A DNA stretch of 64,000 nt, from positions 3,720,001 to 3,784,000 of the forward strand of contig NZ_CP069526.1 in the NCBI RefSeq assembly GCF_016889705.1. The letters are read 5' to 3'. A program made the translations under genes and the position numbers. This document shows, in pieces, positions 8,931-18,211 of this stretch. The first letter of the stretch is position 1. Each line of letters opens with the position of its first letter. The stretch comes from Amycolatopsis sp. FDAARGOS 1241. Its GTDB lineage: Bacteria > Actinomycetota > Actinomycetes > Mycobacteriales > Pseudonocardiaceae. The notes below the pieces were generated by a model, which worked only from the letters and a program-made list of their open reading frames with translations, made no database searches and was not told the DNA's origin.

Positions 8931-9578
8931 GTGGTCGCAACGGTCGGGAAGGTGGCGCGCGCCGGCTCGACGCGGGAGCGGATCCTCGTGACGGCCGAGC
9001 GGCTGTTCGCCGAGCACGGGGTGTACGCCGTGTCGAACCGGCAGATCAGCGAGGCCGCGGGGCAGGGCAACAACGCCGCGGTCGGGTACCACTTCGGTGC
9101 GAAGGCCGATCTGGTGCGGGCGATCGCGCGCAAGCACGCCGGTCGCATCGAGCTCACGCGCACGCGCATGGTCGAGCAGGTGGGCGCGGACGCCACGGCC
9201 CGCGACTGGGTCGAATGCCTCGTCCGGCCGGTCACCGACCACCTCGCGGAGCTGTCCGGCCCGACGTGGTTCGCGCGCTTCGCCGCGCAGGTCATGACCG
9301 ACCCGGCACTGCGCGGGATCCTAATCGACGAAGCGCTGAGCGCGCCCGCGCTGCACCGCATCCTCCACGGGCTCGACAGCTGCCTGCCGCACCTGCCCGC
9401 CGCCGTCCGCGCCGAACGCGACGACATGGCGCGCCAGCTCATGGTCCACACCTGCGCCGAACGCGAACGTGCCCTGGCCGAAGGAGCGCCGACCCCGCGT
9501 CCCGACTGGCACGCCGCCGGCACCGGCCTCGTCGACGCCATCGTCGGGGTCTGGCTCGCACCATCCACATCAGACTGA
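8931..9578 (+). CDS. TetR-family transcriptional regulator
   Basis: 215 residues. The N-terminal HTH is clear: STRERILVTAERLFAEHG, then SNRQISEAAGQGNNAAVGYHF (residues about 12-60). The C-terminal half is the variable ligand-binding domain with a TetR_C-like layout. GTG at 8931 has GGAGGAG 5 nt upstream. It lies 23 nt before the P450 and is probably cotranscribed with it; the 20-bp palindrome upstream is the probable operator. The ligand is unknown but may be the P450 substrate. Confidence 0.88.
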   Translation: MVATVGKVARAGSTRERILVTAERLFAEHGVYAVSNRQISEAAGQGNNAAVGYHFGAKADLVRAIARKHAGRIELTRTRMVEQVGADATARDWVECLVRPVTDHLAELSGPTWFARFAAQVMTDPALRGILIDEALSAPALHRILHGLDSCLPHLPAAVRAERDDMARQLMVHTCAERERALAEGAPTPRPDWHAAGTGLVDAIVGVWLAPSTSD

Positions 9579-9601
9579 CGAAAACCGTTGCGGAGGAACG
9601 C

Positions 9602-10834
9602 ATGACGAGCACCCTGGACCCCGCCACCCCCGAGGCGGACGCGATCCCGGACTTCCCGATGGCGCGCGCGGCCGGCTGCCCGTTCGACCCGCCGCCGCGG
9701 ACGCGGGAGCTGCAGGACGAAGCGCGGCTCGCGCGAGTACGCCTGTGGGACGGCAGCACGCCGTGGCTCGTCACGCGCTACGCCGACCAACGGGCGCTGC
9801 TCGCGGACCCGCGGGTGAGCGCGGACGTGACGCGGCCGGGTTACCCGAGCCCCGCGCCGCTGCCGCCGGGCGGGCCGGCGGTGAGCTTCATCCTGATGGA
9901 CAACCCCGAGCACGGGCGCCTGCGCCGGATGGTCACGGCGCCGTTCACCGTGCGCCGCATCGAGGGGCTGCGCCCGGCGGTCCAGAAGATCGTCGACGAC
10001 ACGCTCGACGAGATGCTCGCCGGGCCCAACCCGGTGGACCTCGTCGAGGCGTTCGCGCTGCCGGTGCCGTCGCTGGTGATCTGCGAGCTGCTCGGCGTGC
10101 CCTACCGCGACCACGACTTCTTCCAGGCCAACAGCAAGGTCATCATCAAGCGCGACACCGAGCCGGCCGAGCGCGCGGCCGGCCACCGCGCGCTGCTGGA
10201 CTACCTCGACGAGCTGATGGGGGAGAAGCTCGCGCGCCGCCGGGACGACCTGCTGTCGGGCCTCGCCGACCGCGTCGAAGCGGGAGAATTGACGCGGTCC
10301 GAGGCCGCGCAGATGGGCGTGCTGCTGCTGATCGCCGGCCACGAGACGACGGCCAACATGATCGCGCTCGGCACGCTGACGCTGCTCGACCACCCCGATC
10401 AGCTCGCCGTGCTGCGCGAGACCGACGATCCGAAGGTGATCGCCGGCGCGGTCGAGGAGCTGCTGCGGTACCTGACGATCACGCACAACGGCCGCCGCCG
10501 CGTCGCGCTGGAGGACATCGAGCTCGCCGGGCAGACCATCCGCGCCGGCGAAGGCCTGATCATGGCCAACGACATCGCCAACCGCGACGCCGCGGTGTTC
10601 CCCAACCCCGACGGGCTCGATCTGCGTCGCCCGGACTCGCGCCGGCACGTCGCGTTCGGCTTCGGGGTGCACCAGTGCCTCGGGCAGCCGCTCGCGCGCG
10701 TCGAGCTCCAGGTCGCGTACTCCACGCTCTACCGGCGAGTGCCGACGCTCGCCCTGGCCGGCGATCCGGCCCGGATCCCGTTCAAGCACAACGGGTCCGT
10801 GTACGGCGTGTACGAGCTGCCGGTCACGTGGTGA
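9602..10834 (+). CDS. Cytochrome P450 (bacterial class I, CYP105/107-like)
   Basis: 410 residues, full length for a soluble bacterial P450. I-helix oxygen-activation motif AGHETTANM, K-helix ExxR in EELLRYL, and the heme loop FGFGVHQCLGQPLARVEL with proximal ligand Cys359. It catalyses monooxygenation with electrons from a ferredoxin; no ferredoxin gene is adjacent. The ATG is preceded by GGAGG at 5-nt spacing. The 3' end overlaps the convergent TetR gene by 11 nt. Substrate is unknown. Confidence 0.93.
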   Translation: MTSTLDPATPEADAIPDFPMARAAGCPFDPPPRTRELQDEARLARVRLWDGSTPWLVTRYADQRALLADPRVSADVTRPGYPSPAPLPPGGPAVSFILMDNPEHGRLRRMVTAPFTVRRIEGLRPAVQKIVDDTLDEMLAGPNPVDLVEAFALPVPSLVICELLGVPYRDHDFFQANSKVIIKRDTEPAERAAGHRALLDYLDELMGEKLARRRDDLLSGLADRVEAGELTRSEAAQMGVLLLIAGHETTANMIALGTLTLLDHPDQLAVLRETDDPKVIAGAVEELLRYLTITHNGRRRVALEDIELAGQTIRAGEGLIMANDIANRDAAVFPNPDGLDLRRPDSRRHVAFGFGVHQCLGQPLARVELQVAYSTLYRRVPTLALAGDPARIPFKHNGSVYGVYELPVTW

Positions 10835-11372
10835 TCCGCAGGCCTTCCAGCACCACGTCGAGGTAAGGCTTCGCGGTCCGGCCCGTCTCCGGATCCTTCG
10901 GCAGCGCGCCCACGAGCGTGAGCACTTGCGCCGCCGAGACGTCGGGCCGGACGCGGCCCTCGTCGCGGGCGCGGGCCAGGAGCCGCTTGAAGCTCGCCTT
11001 CATCGGCGCGCACGTGACGGCGACGGGCGAGCCGTCGTCGGTGACGTGACCGGTGAGGCCGGGGTACTCGGTGGCGGCGCGGTCGAAGTGGCGCAGCCAC
11101 TCCGGCAGCCGCGCGCCGCCGTCTGGGGCGTCGAGCAGTTCGCGGGCGTGGGCGTCGAGCGCGTCCGCGCTGTCGCGCATGATCGCGGCGAACACGTGCT
11201 CGCGTGAGGGGAAATGCCGGTACAGCGTGCCCCGGCCCACGCCGGCCTCCTGCGCGACGAACTCCAGCGGCGCGTCCGTGCCCAGTCGCGCGAACACGTC
11301 CTTCGCGGCGGCGAGCAGCACGTCGTAGTTGCGCCGCGCGTCCGCGCGCTGCCGCTTCTCCGGGGTGGCCAC
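10824..11372 (-). CDS. TetR-family transcriptional regulator controlling the adjacent SDR (predicted)
   Basis: 182 residues. HTH near residues 14-60: YDVLLAAAKDVFARLG, EFVAQEAGVGRGTLYRHFPSRE. The C-terminal ligand domain ends EGLRITT. It is divergent from the SDR gene at 11491, and the 118-bp gap holds three copies of one 13-bp palindrome-like site, so it probably represses itself and the SDR. The gene's end overlaps the convergent P450 by 11 nt. Confidence 0.9.
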   Translation of the reverse strand: MATPEKRQRADARRNYDVLLAAAKDVFARLGTDAPLEFVAQEAGVGRGTLYRHFPSREHVFAAIMRDSADALDAHARELLDAPDGGARLPEWLRHFDRAATEYPGLTGHVTDDGSPVAVTCAPMKASFKRLLARARDEGRVRPDVSAAQVLTLVGALPKDPETGRTAKPYLDVVLEGLRITT

Positions 11373-11394
11373 CGCCCGAGTCTAGCCACTATCC

Positions 11395-11472
11395 GGACGC
11401 CGTGTCCGCTATCACCGTGACAAGCGGACACGGCGTCCATATCGTCGGGAGCGGCAAACGGACACGGCGTCC
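11395..11472. promoter_or_regulatory. Three operator copies between divergent TetR and SDR genes
   Basis: GGACGCCGTGTCC occurs at 11395-11407, and its reverse complement GGACACGGCGTCC at 11426-11438 and 11460-11472. The first two form a 15-bp inverted repeat with 14 nt between the arms; the third ends 18 nt before the SDR start codon. This arrangement suits a TetR dimer controlling both directions. Confidence 0.75.
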
Positions 11473-11490
11473 GGATGGAGAGGAGAACCG

Positions 11491-12333
11491 ATGGCTCCCA
11501 CGATCGCCGTGGTCACCGGCGCCAGCCGGGGTGGCAAGGGCATCGCCGTGGCGCTGCGCGCGGAGGGCGCCACCGTCTACGTCACCGGCCGCAGCACCCG
11601 GCCCGGCGACTCGCCGCACGGCGGGACGGTCGCCGAAACCGCCGCGCTCGTCGACGCGGCCGGCGGGCGGGGTGTACCGGTCGCCGTCGACCACGCCGAC
11701 GATTCGGCCGTCGCCGCGTTGTTCGCCCGGATCGCCGACGAGCACGGGCGGCTCGACGTCCTGGTCAACAACGCGGCCAAGGTCCCGGCCCCGATCGAAC
11801 CGGGTGGGTTCTGGGTGAACCCGATCGCCGCGGCCGACCTGCTCACCGTCGGCCTGCGCTCGCACTTCATCGCGGCACACCACGCGGCTCCGCTGCTGAT
11901 CGCGAACGACCGGGGTCTCCTCGTCAACACCGGCCACTACGGCGCGGTGTCCTACCACCAGGGTCCGGCGTACGGCGCGCAGAAGGCCGGCGCGGACAAG
12001 ATGGCCGCGGACATGGCGAAGGACCTGCGCCCGCACCACGTCGCCGCCGTGTCGATCTGGATGGGCAGCATGCGCACCGAACGCGCCGAAGCCCACCTCG
12101 CCACGCTGCCGCCCGGCGCGCGGACGGCGCCCCGCGAGTCACCGCAGTTCACCGGCCGCGTCATCGCCACGCTCTACGCGTCGCCCGATCTCATGGCCTA
12201 CTCGGGCCGCGCCCTCATCGGCGCGGAACTCGGTGCCGAGCTCGGGGTGACCGATGTGGACGGCACGGTGCCGCGCAGCCGCCGCGCCGAACTGGGCGCG
12301 CCGCCCGAGCTGCACCCGTCCCTGCTCGGCTGA
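11491..12333 (+). CDS. Short-chain dehydrogenase/reductase (SDR)
   Basis: 280 residues. N-terminal Rossmann region VVTGASRGGKGIAVALRAEGA, NNAA motif in VLVNNAAKVP, and catalytic Tyr-x3-Lys in PAYGAQKAGADKMAADMA. The usual GASRGIG-type glycine loop appears as GASRGGKGIA, one residue short, which could alter cofactor binding. Overall it resembles the DHRS1-like SDR group. GGAGAGGAG precedes the ATG. It is predicted to be repressed by the divergent TetR through the three operators; substrate unknown. Confidence 0.87.
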   Translation: MAPTIAVVTGASRGGKGIAVALRAEGATVYVTGRSTRPGDSPHGGTVAETAALVDAAGGRGVPVAVDHADDSAVAALFARIADEHGRLDVLVNNAAKVPAPIEPGGFWVNPIAAADLLTVGLRSHFIAAHHAAPLLIANDRGLLVNTGHYGAVSYHQGPAYGAQKAGADKMAADMAKDLRPHHVAAVSIWMGSMRTERAEAHLATLPPGARTAPRESPQFTGRVIATLYASPDLMAYSGRALIGAELGAELGVTDVDGTVPRSRRAELGAPPELHPSLLG

Positions 12334-12496
12334 CGAGCGTCGATCGGCTCGGCGTGGACGAGCCGGCCCCTCGGCGCCGTGAACCGCGCCGGGGCGTGAA
12401 CCACAAATTTCCGAAAGCCGCAGCGCGGCTGTCGAGTTACGGTCAGGCTGTTCGTCATCCTCTTCGACCGACGGCGAGCAGGTGACTGGAGGACAC

Positions 12497-12892
12497 GTGC
12501 AGTACATGCTGTTGATCTACAACTGCGAACGCCCGGAACCCGGCGACCCCGGGTTCGAGGAAGCGGTCGCACGGGTGAACGCGTTCGCCGACGAATGCCG
12601 CCGGCGCGGGGTGTGGGTGGACGGCAAGCCGCTGCACGGGGAGGCGACGGCGACGACCGTCAGCGTCCGCGACGGGCGCACGCTCATCACCGACGGACCG
12701 TTCGTCGAGACCCACGAGCACCTCGGCGGCTACTACGTGCTCGACTGCCGCAACCTCGACGAAGCGATCGAGCTGGCGGCGCTGTGCCCGATGGCGGCCG
12801 ACGGCTCGATCGAGGTGCGCCCGATCGTCGGGGTGCCCGGGGTGGACCACGCGCCGGTCGACGCCGGGCGCCCGGGCGCTCCGGCCAAATGA
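12497..12892 (+). CDS. DGPF-motif (YCII-related) protein
   Basis: 131 residues starting [11 protein letters not shown], with the diagnostic [20 protein letters not shown] segment (about residues 58-77). DGPF proteins are dimeric ferredoxin-like folds with no settled activity and are the hallmark partners of ECF42 sigma factors. GTG at 12497 has GGAGGACAC before it, giving better support than an upstream in-frame ATG at 12482. The sigma-factor gene begins 7 nt after the stop. Confidence 0.88.
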   Translation: MQYMLLIYNCERPEPGDPGFEEAVARVNAFADECRRRGVWVDGKPLHGEATATTVSVRDGRTLITDGPFVETHEHLGGYYVLDCRNLDEAIELAALCPMAADGSIEVRPIVGVPGVDHAPVDAGRPGAPAK

Positions 12893-12899
12893 CCCGCGC

Positions 12900-14174
12900 A
12901 TGACGGTGGCCGCTGCGGACGCGGTCGAACGGGTCTACCGCGCCGAGCGCGCCCGCATGCTCGCCGCGCTGATCCGCGTGCTCGGCGATTTCGAGCTGGC
13001 GGAGGACGCGCTGCAGGACGCGTGCGCGCTCGCACTGCGCAAGTGGGCCGCGGTGCCCGACGACCCGGTGGCATGGCTGCTCACCGCCGCGCGCAACAGC
13101 GCGATCGACCGGCTGCGCCGGGCCAGGCTCGGTCGGGAGAAGCTCGCGGCGCGAGGCGCGGACCCGGAGGTGGTGCCGATGACCGGCTTCGGGGAACACC
13201 GCCTGCTCGAGGTCGGCGACGAGCGGCTGAGCCTGATCTTCACCTGCTGTCACCCGGCGCTGGCCGAACAGGCGCGCGTGGCGCTGACGCTCAACGCCGT
13301 GGTCGGGTTCACGGCCGGGCAGATCGCGCGGACGTTCCTCGTCGGCGAGGCGACGCTCGCGCAGCGGCTGGTGCGGGCCAAGCGGAAGATCCGCGACGCC
13401 GGCATCACCTTCGAGGTCCCGCCCGACCACCTGCTGCCCGAACGGCTCTCCGGCGTGCTCGCGGTGCTGTACCTGATCTTCACGCAAGGCTACACGGCCG
13501 CGGCGGGTTCGCCTGAGCACAGCGCGCTGCGGCAGGAGGCGATCCGGCTCGGCAAACTCGTCGCCGCGCTGATGCCGGACGAACCCGAGGCCTTCGGGCT
13601 CGTCGCGGTCCTGCTGCTGCACGACTCGCGGGCCGCGGCGCGGCACAGCGCGGCCGGCGATGTCGTGCTGCTGGAGGACCAGGACCGCGCGTTGTGGGAC
13701 CGCGCCGAGATCGCCGAGGCACTGGGGCTGCTGGACCGCGCGCTGCGCTTCGGCGAGCCCGGTCCGTACCAGCTGCAGGCCGCGATCGCCGCGTTGCACG
13801 CGCAGGCGCCGTCGGCGGACGAGACCGACTGGGGCGGCATCGCCGCGCTGTACGCCCGGTTGCTCGGCTTCACGCCGTCGCCGGTGGTGGCGCTCAACCA
13901 CGCTGTCGCCGTCGCGATGGCCACCGGGCCGGCCGAAGGGCTCGCGCTGATGGACGGCATCGACGGACTGGAGCAGTACCACCTGCTGCACGCCGCGCGG
14001 GCCGACCTCCTGCGCCGGCTCGACCGGCGCGCGGAAGCGGCCGCCGCGTACCGGCGGGCGCACGAACTCGCCCACACCCCCGCCGACCGGAGGTTCCTCG
14101 CCGGCCGCCTGCTGGAACTCGACCGTGCCGGCACCGAGACCGGCACCGAACCCGACACCGAGGAGCACCGGTGA
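12900..14174 (+). CDS. ECF sigma factor, ECF42 type with long C-terminal extension
   Basis: 424 residues. Sigma region 2 is seen in [21 protein letters not shown], region 4 in [18 protein letters not shown]. The remaining ~230 residues form the helical TPR-like C-terminal extension typical of ECF42, including [11 protein letters not shown] and [19 protein letters not shown]42 members act without an anti-sigma factor, their C-terminal domain being needed for activity (family knowledge). The upstream neighbour is the expected DGPF protein. The stop overlaps the next gene's GTG (GTGA), so all three genes form one operon. Confidence 0.92.
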   Translation: MTVAAADAVERVYRAERARMLAALIRVLGDFELAEDALQDACALALRKWAAVPDDPVAWLLTAARNSAIDRLRRARLGREKLAARGADPEVVPMTGFGEHRLLEVGDERLSLIFTCCHPALAEQARVALTLNAVVGFTAGQIARTFLVGEATLAQRLVRAKRKIRDAGITFEVPPDHLLPERLSGVLAVLYLIFTQGYTAAAGSPEHSALRQEAIRLGKLVAALMPDEPEAFGLVAVLLLHDSRAAARHSAAGDVVLLEDQDRALWDRAEIAEALGLLDRALRFGEPGPYQLQAAIAALHAQAPSADETDWGGIAALYARLLGFTPSPVVALNHAVAVAMATGPAEGLALMDGIDGLEQYHLLHAARADLLRRLDRRAEAAAAYRRAHELAHTPADRRFLAGRLLELDRAGTETGTEPDTEEHR

Positions 14175-15040
14175 GACTGTCCATCCTGGACCACGGCCAC
14201 CGCCGCCGCGCGAAGCTGTTCCTGTCCGCCACAGCGGCCATGTCGCGAGTGGACAGTCCCGACATCGTGCTGATGCTGCTGTACCGCCCGGACTTCATGT
14301 CGCGGGCGCTGCTGGAGCTGACCGCTCCGGCGATGCGCGGCCCGTCGCACTGGACGGCTGGGGAGCGCGAGTTCCTGGCGATGGGCACCGCGAAGCTGCA
14401 CGAGTGCCCGTTCTGCGCCGTCACGCACGAGGAGCTCGTCAGAATCGCCGGCGTCGGCGAGATCGACCCGGACCGGCCGGAGTCGGCGCGGCCGGAGCTG
14501 CGGGCGGTGCGCGCGTTCCTCGACACCGTCTCGGGACCCGGCGGCGAGCCCGACGCGACGCTGGTCGCCGACGTGCCGAAGGACGCTGTGCTGGAGGCGC
14601 TGCGGGTAAACCTGGTCTGGGACGTCGTCAACCGCCTGGCCAACGCGTTCGGCTTCGTCCTGCGTGACGGGCAGCTGCACAGCGGTACCCGGTCGCTGCA
14701 CCGGTTCGGCTACCGCTTCCCGGGCTTTCTCCTCGCCGGCGGCGTTGCGGCCGACCACGGTGACGTCGTGGAGAACCTGCGCCACAGCGTCCTCGACGCG
14801 GACGGTGTCACCGACCGGGCGCTGCGGGTGGCGCTCGTGGCCGGCGACCCCGTCGGCGAGCCCTGGCGGAGCTATGCGGAGAAGGTGCGCGGCGCGTCCT
14901 ACCGCGTCACCGACGAGGAGGTCGCGGCGCTGGTCGCCGCGGGCCACAGCGAGGACGAGATCTTCGAGGTCACGGAAGCGGCGGCCGTCGGTGCGGCTCT
15001 GCACGCGTACGACACGGGCCGCAAGGTGATCGACGGCTAG
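14171..15040 (+). CDS. Carboxymuconolactone decarboxylase / AhpD-like family protein
   Basis: 289 residues. The first half contains [27 protein letters not shown], an AhpD-type CxxC followed by His, suggesting peroxidase or disulfide-reductase activity. The second half has no motif I recognise; it ends [14 protein letters not shown] at 14171 overlaps the sigma-factor stop and is preceded by GAGGAG. As the last gene of the ECF42 operon it is a plausible target of that sigma factor. A bidirectional terminator follows. Confidence 0.8.
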   Translation: MRLSILDHGHRRRAKLFLSATAAMSRVDSPDIVLMLLYRPDFMSRALLELTAPAMRGPSHWTAGEREFLAMGTAKLHECPFCAVTHEELVRIAGVGEIDPDRPESARPELRAVRAFLDTVSGPGGEPDATLVADVPKDAVLEALRVNLVWDVVNRLANAFGFVLRDGQLHSGTRSLHRFGYRFPGFLLAGGVAADHGDVVENLRHSVLDADGVTDRALRVALVAGDPVGEPWRSYAEKVRGASYRVTDEEVAALVAAGHSEDEIFEVTEAAAVGAALHAYDTGRKVIDG

Positions 15041-15094
15041 CGGGGTGCGTCCGCAGTGTCCTCTGTCCGCCCTGTCCACTTCGGACGCACCCCG
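15041..15094. terminator. Bidirectional terminator between convergent genes
   Basis: CGGGGTGCGTCCG (15041-15053) is exactly complementary to 15082-15094 with a 28-nt loop, filling the gap between the stops at 15040 and 15099. Confidence 0.7.
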
Positions 15095-15098
15095 GCGC

Positions 15099-15686
15099 CT
15101 ACGCGGCCACCGGCTGCCACGCCGCCCGGCCGAGGAACGCCAGGAGCCGCGTCTGCTCGTCGGCGCCGGCGGGCGGCGTGAGCTCCGGGCCGAAGAAACC
15201 GGGCCGGCGCACGGCGTGGGCGCGGGCCCAGTCGAAGGCCGCCGCGATCGTGTCCGGGTGCAGCCGCACCACGGTGCCGAGAGCGTGGCCGATGTCCCAG
15301 GCGTGCGCGACGAGGTCGGTGGTCAGCAGGCTTACGATGCCCGCGATCGGGACCTCGCCCAGGCCAGGCAGCGTGGTCGTGTGGCCCAGCGTTTCCGGCG
15401 TCAGCGCGGCGAGGGACGCCTCGCGCGCCGCACGCCAGGTCGTCAGCGGGTCGTCGCCGGCCAGCGCGGCCGGGTGCGGTGAGCCGGGCGCGCCGGAGTG
15501 TTCGGGGTAGTCCTCGCCGAGCGCCCACGCGCGCAGCTGGCGCTGGCCCCACACCGCGTGGCCCGCGACGTCGCGCACCGTCCACTCGGTGCACGCCGAA
15601 GGTGCGGCCCAGCGGTCGGACGGCACCGTGGCCAGCACGGTGTCGAAGTCGTCCTGGGCCCGGTGGTAGAGCTGCATGGTGTCCAT
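15099..15686 (-). CDS. TIGR03086-family metal-binding protein (mycothiol-dependent enzyme-like DinB fold)
   Basis: 195 residues beginning MDTMQLYHRAQDDFDTVLATV. Contains CTEWTVRDVAGHAVWGQRQL, where the His and acidic residues fit the DinB/MDMPI metal site, and LLTTDLVAHAWDIGHALG with the second His pair. The family is annotated as metal-binding and is common in mycothiol-producing actinobacteria; function is unproven. ATG at 15686 chosen because the family's N-terminus begins here; upstream extension is unrelated and basic. Confidence 0.82.
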   Translation of the reverse strand: MDTMQLYHRAQDDFDTVLATVPSDRWAAPSACTEWTVRDVAGHAVWGQRQLRAWALGEDYPEHSGAPGSPHPAALAGDDPLTTWRAAREASLAALTPETLGHTTTLPGLGEVPIAGIVSLLTTDLVAHAWDIGHALGTVVRLHPDTIAAAFDWARAHAVRRPGFFGPELTPPAGADEQTRLLAFLGRAAWQPVAA

Positions 15687-15753
15687 CGTCCGTCCTTTCG
15701 AGGCGGTGTTGTCACCCCGAGGACGAACGGGCGCGGCGCGGCTCGACACGACC

Positions 15754-16857
15754 TCACGGCGAGGCGGCGAGGAACACGAACGCCGCCAGCAGCACCAGGT
15801 GCACACACGCCTGCAGCCGCGTCGCGCGGCCGGGGACGATCGTGAAACCGCCGATCACGACAGTGATCACGAGCAGCACGATCTGCGTCGGGTCCAGGCC
15901 CAGCACCAGCGGGCCGCTGAGCCAGATCGACGCGAGGGCGATCGCCGGGATCGTCAGGCCGATGCTGGCCATCGCGGAACCCAGCGCGAGGTTCAGGCTC
16001 ACCTGCACCCGGTCGCGGCGCGCGGCGTTGGCGGCGGCGATCGTTTCGGGCAGCAGCACGAGCAGCGCGATCACCACGCCGACGAACGACTGCGGGAACC
16101 CGAGCGCGGCCACTGCGGCCTCGATCGCCGGTGACTCGACCTTCGCCAGCCCCACCACGGCGATCAACGCGACCAGCAGCAGGACGAGACTGAACGCGGT
16201 TTCGGGGCCGCTGGGCCGGCCCGAGTGCCCGCCGGCGTCGTCGAGCACGGCGCCGTCTTCGCCGACCGGCAGGAAGAAGTCGCGGTGGCGCACGGTCTGC
16301 GTGACCACGAAGACCCCGTACAGGATGAGAGACGCGATGGCCGCGAAACCCAGCTGCGCCGGGGAGAACTCCGGGCCGCGGCGCGACGTGGTGAACGTCG
16401 GCAGCACGAGGCTGAGCGTGGCCAGTGTCCCGACGGTCGCGAGCGCGGAGCCCGTGCCCTCGGCGTTGAACACCGCGGTCTTCCGCCGCAGCGTGCCCAG
16501 CAGCAGTGACAGGCCGAAGATGCCGTTGGCCGTGATCATCACGGCGGCGAACACCGTGTCCCGCGCGAGCGACGCGGTTTTCGGCCCGCCGGACACCATG
16601 AGCGTGACGATGAGCGCCACCTCGATCACCGTCACGGCGACTGCGAGTACGAGTGAACCGAACGGCTCGCCAACCCGGTGCGCCACCACCTCGGCGTGGT
16701 GCACCGCGGCGAGCACGGCCGCCGCGAGCACGACGGCGACGATGATCACCGGCACCGTCCCGAGCACGAGGCCCCACGTGATCGCGAGCGTCACCACCGC
16801 CACGACCGGCGCGATCGTGGTCCAGCGCAACCAGGGCGAACGCATCGGGACAGCCAT
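15754..16857 (-). CDS. chaA: Ca2+/H+ antiporter, ChaA type
   Basis: 367 residues with about eleven membrane segments arranged as two halves. Each half carries the conserved acidic signature: AVTVIEVALIVTLMVSGG in the first, and VIALLVLLPETIAAANAARR with SLNLALGSAMASIGLTIPA in the second. Both are typical of ChaA-type cation/proton exchangers (CaCA superfamily). Likely exports Ca2+ or Na+ in exchange for protons across the plasma membrane. Monocistronic on this strand. Confidence 0.9.
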   Translation of the reverse strand: MAVPMRSPWLRWTTIAPVVAVVTLAITWGLVLGTVPVIIVAVVLAAAVLAAVHHAEVVAHRVGEPFGSLVLAVAVTVIEVALIVTLMVSGGPKTASLARDTVFAAVMITANGIFGLSLLLGTLRRKTAVFNAEGTGSALATVGTLATLSLVLPTFTTSRRGPEFSPAQLGFAAIASLILYGVFVVTQTVRHRDFFLPVGEDGAVLDDAGGHSGRPSGPETAFSLVLLLVALIAVVGLAKVESPAIEAAVAALGFPQSFVGVVIALLVLLPETIAAANAARRDRVQVSLNLALGSAMASIGLTIPAIALASIWLSGPLVLGLDPTQIVLLVITVVIGGFTIVPGRATRLQACVHLVLLAAFVFLAASP

Positions 16858-17242
16858 GGAGGGAGCTTCGCAGATCCGCGGACGGACCGCTTCCGGAACA
16901 CGAGGCGGGGGTCGCCTGCTGCGAGGGCACGGTCCCGAACCGGACCCCGAAACGGCCGTCGAGCCCGGATCGCGAGACCTTCACCTGCTGAGTCCTTTGA
17001 AAAGACTGCCTTTTGACGCGTCGTGCCGAGCCCTGCTCACCTCAGCCGGTTGGAAAACCGACGGCGAGTCCGCGCGTCCTCGCGCAGGTCGCAGGACGCG
17101 CCGGCGAAGGTCAACTGCGGGTCCGATCCTGGCTCGAGCACGGCGTGGCCTGACGAGTGTTTCCGGGCGCGGGGTCGCGGGTTATCCCGGCGGGGAAAGG
17201 GTGAGCCCCGGGTTCACCGACCCGCGACCCCAGGGAGCGCGC
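16858..17242. other. 385-bp intergenic region between divergent chaA and LLM genes
   Basis: No convincing gene seen. The right part contains a weak stress-type promoter facing the LLM gene (17159-17185) and CAGGGAG just before its ATG. Confidence 0.5.
17159..17185 (+). promoter_or_regulatory. Weak SigB/SigF-like promoter for the LLM oxidoreductase
   Basis: GTTT (17159-17162), 16-nt spacer, then GGGTTAT (17179-17185). The -10 has an extra T relative to the GGGTAT consensus, so confidence is low. It would give a leader of about 50 nt. Confidence 0.35.
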
Positions 17243-18208
17243 ATGCGCATCGGCTACACGTTGATGACCGAACAGGCCGGGCCGAAGGACCTGGTCGGCC
17301 ACGCGGCCTCGGCCGAGCGGGCCGGCTTCGACTTCGAGGTCTGCAGCGACCACTACTCACCTTGGCTCGCGGAGCAGGGACACGCGCCATACGCGTGGAG
17401 TGTGCTCGGCGCGGTGGCGCAGGTGACCGAGCGGGTCGACCTGATGACGTTCGTGACCTGCCCGATCATGCGCTACCACCCGGCCGTGGTGGCGCAGAAG
17501 GCCGCGACCGTCCAGCTCCTGTCCGACGACCGGTTCACCCTGGGCCTCGGAGCAGGGGAGAACCTGAACGAGCACGTGATCGGGCAGGGCTGGCCGCCGG
17601 TCAACGTGCGCCACGACATGCTCGCCGAAGCCCTGCAGATCATCGGCGGCCTGTTCGACGGCGGTACGTTCAGCTACGAGGGCAAGCACTTCCGCGTCGA
17701 TTCGGCCAAGCTGTGGGACCTCTCGCCCCGGCGCGTGCCGATCGGCGTCGCGGTGTCGGGCAAGCAGTCCGTGCACCGCTTCGCCCCGCAGGCCGACGTG
17801 ATGATCGCGGTCGAACCCGACCCGGGCCTGTGCGGCGAGTGGGACGCGACGCGCCTCGGCCCGCCGACGCGCAAGATCGCTCAGCTGCCGGTGGCGTGGG
17901 ACGCCGACCGGGCCGCGGCGATCCGTCGCGCGCACGGCCAGTTCCGCTGGTTCGGCGGTGGCTGGAAGGTCAACTCCGAGCTACCCGGCCCGGCGGGATT
18001 CGCCGGCGCCACGCAGTTCGTGCGCGAGGAGGACGTCGCCGGGAGCATCCCGTGCGGCCCGGACGTGGAGCCGATCCGCGACGCCGTCCGGCAGTTCGCC
18101 GACTCGGGCTTCACCGACCTGGCGCTCGTCCAGATCGGCGGCGAGCACCAGAGCGGCTTCTTCGAGTTCGCCGAGAAGGAGCTGTTGCCGGCACTGCGCG
18201 CCGGTTAG
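17243..18208 (+). CDS. LLM-class F420-dependent oxidoreductase
   Basis: 321 residues of luciferase-like TIM barrel. MRIGYTLMTEQAGPKDLV opens the protein; VCSDHYSPW (about residue 35), DLMTFVTCPIMRYHPAVVAQ and FTLGLGAGENLNEHVIG are the conserved F420-binding and fold motifs of the group near glucose-6-phosphate dehydrogenase Fgd. It likely moves hydride between F420 and an unknown substrate. ATG at 17243 has GGGAG 6-7 nt upstream. It ends 3 nt before the convergent gene's stop. Confidence 0.88.
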   Translation: MRIGYTLMTEQAGPKDLVGHAASAERAGFDFEVCSDHYSPWLAEQGHAPYAWSVLGAVAQVTERVDLMTFVTCPIMRYHPAVVAQKAATVQLLSDDRFTLGLGAGENLNEHVIGQGWPPVNVRHDMLAEALQIIGGLFDGGTFSYEGKHFRVDSAKLWDLSPRRVPIGVAVSGKQSVHRFAPQADVMIAVEPDPGLCGEWDATRLGPPTRKIAQLPVAWDADRAAAIRRAHGQFRWFGGGWKVNSELPGPAGFAGATQFVREEDVAGSIPCGPDVEPIRDAVRQFADSGFTDLALVQIGGEHQSGFFEFAEKELLPALRAG

Positions 18209-18211
18209 TGG

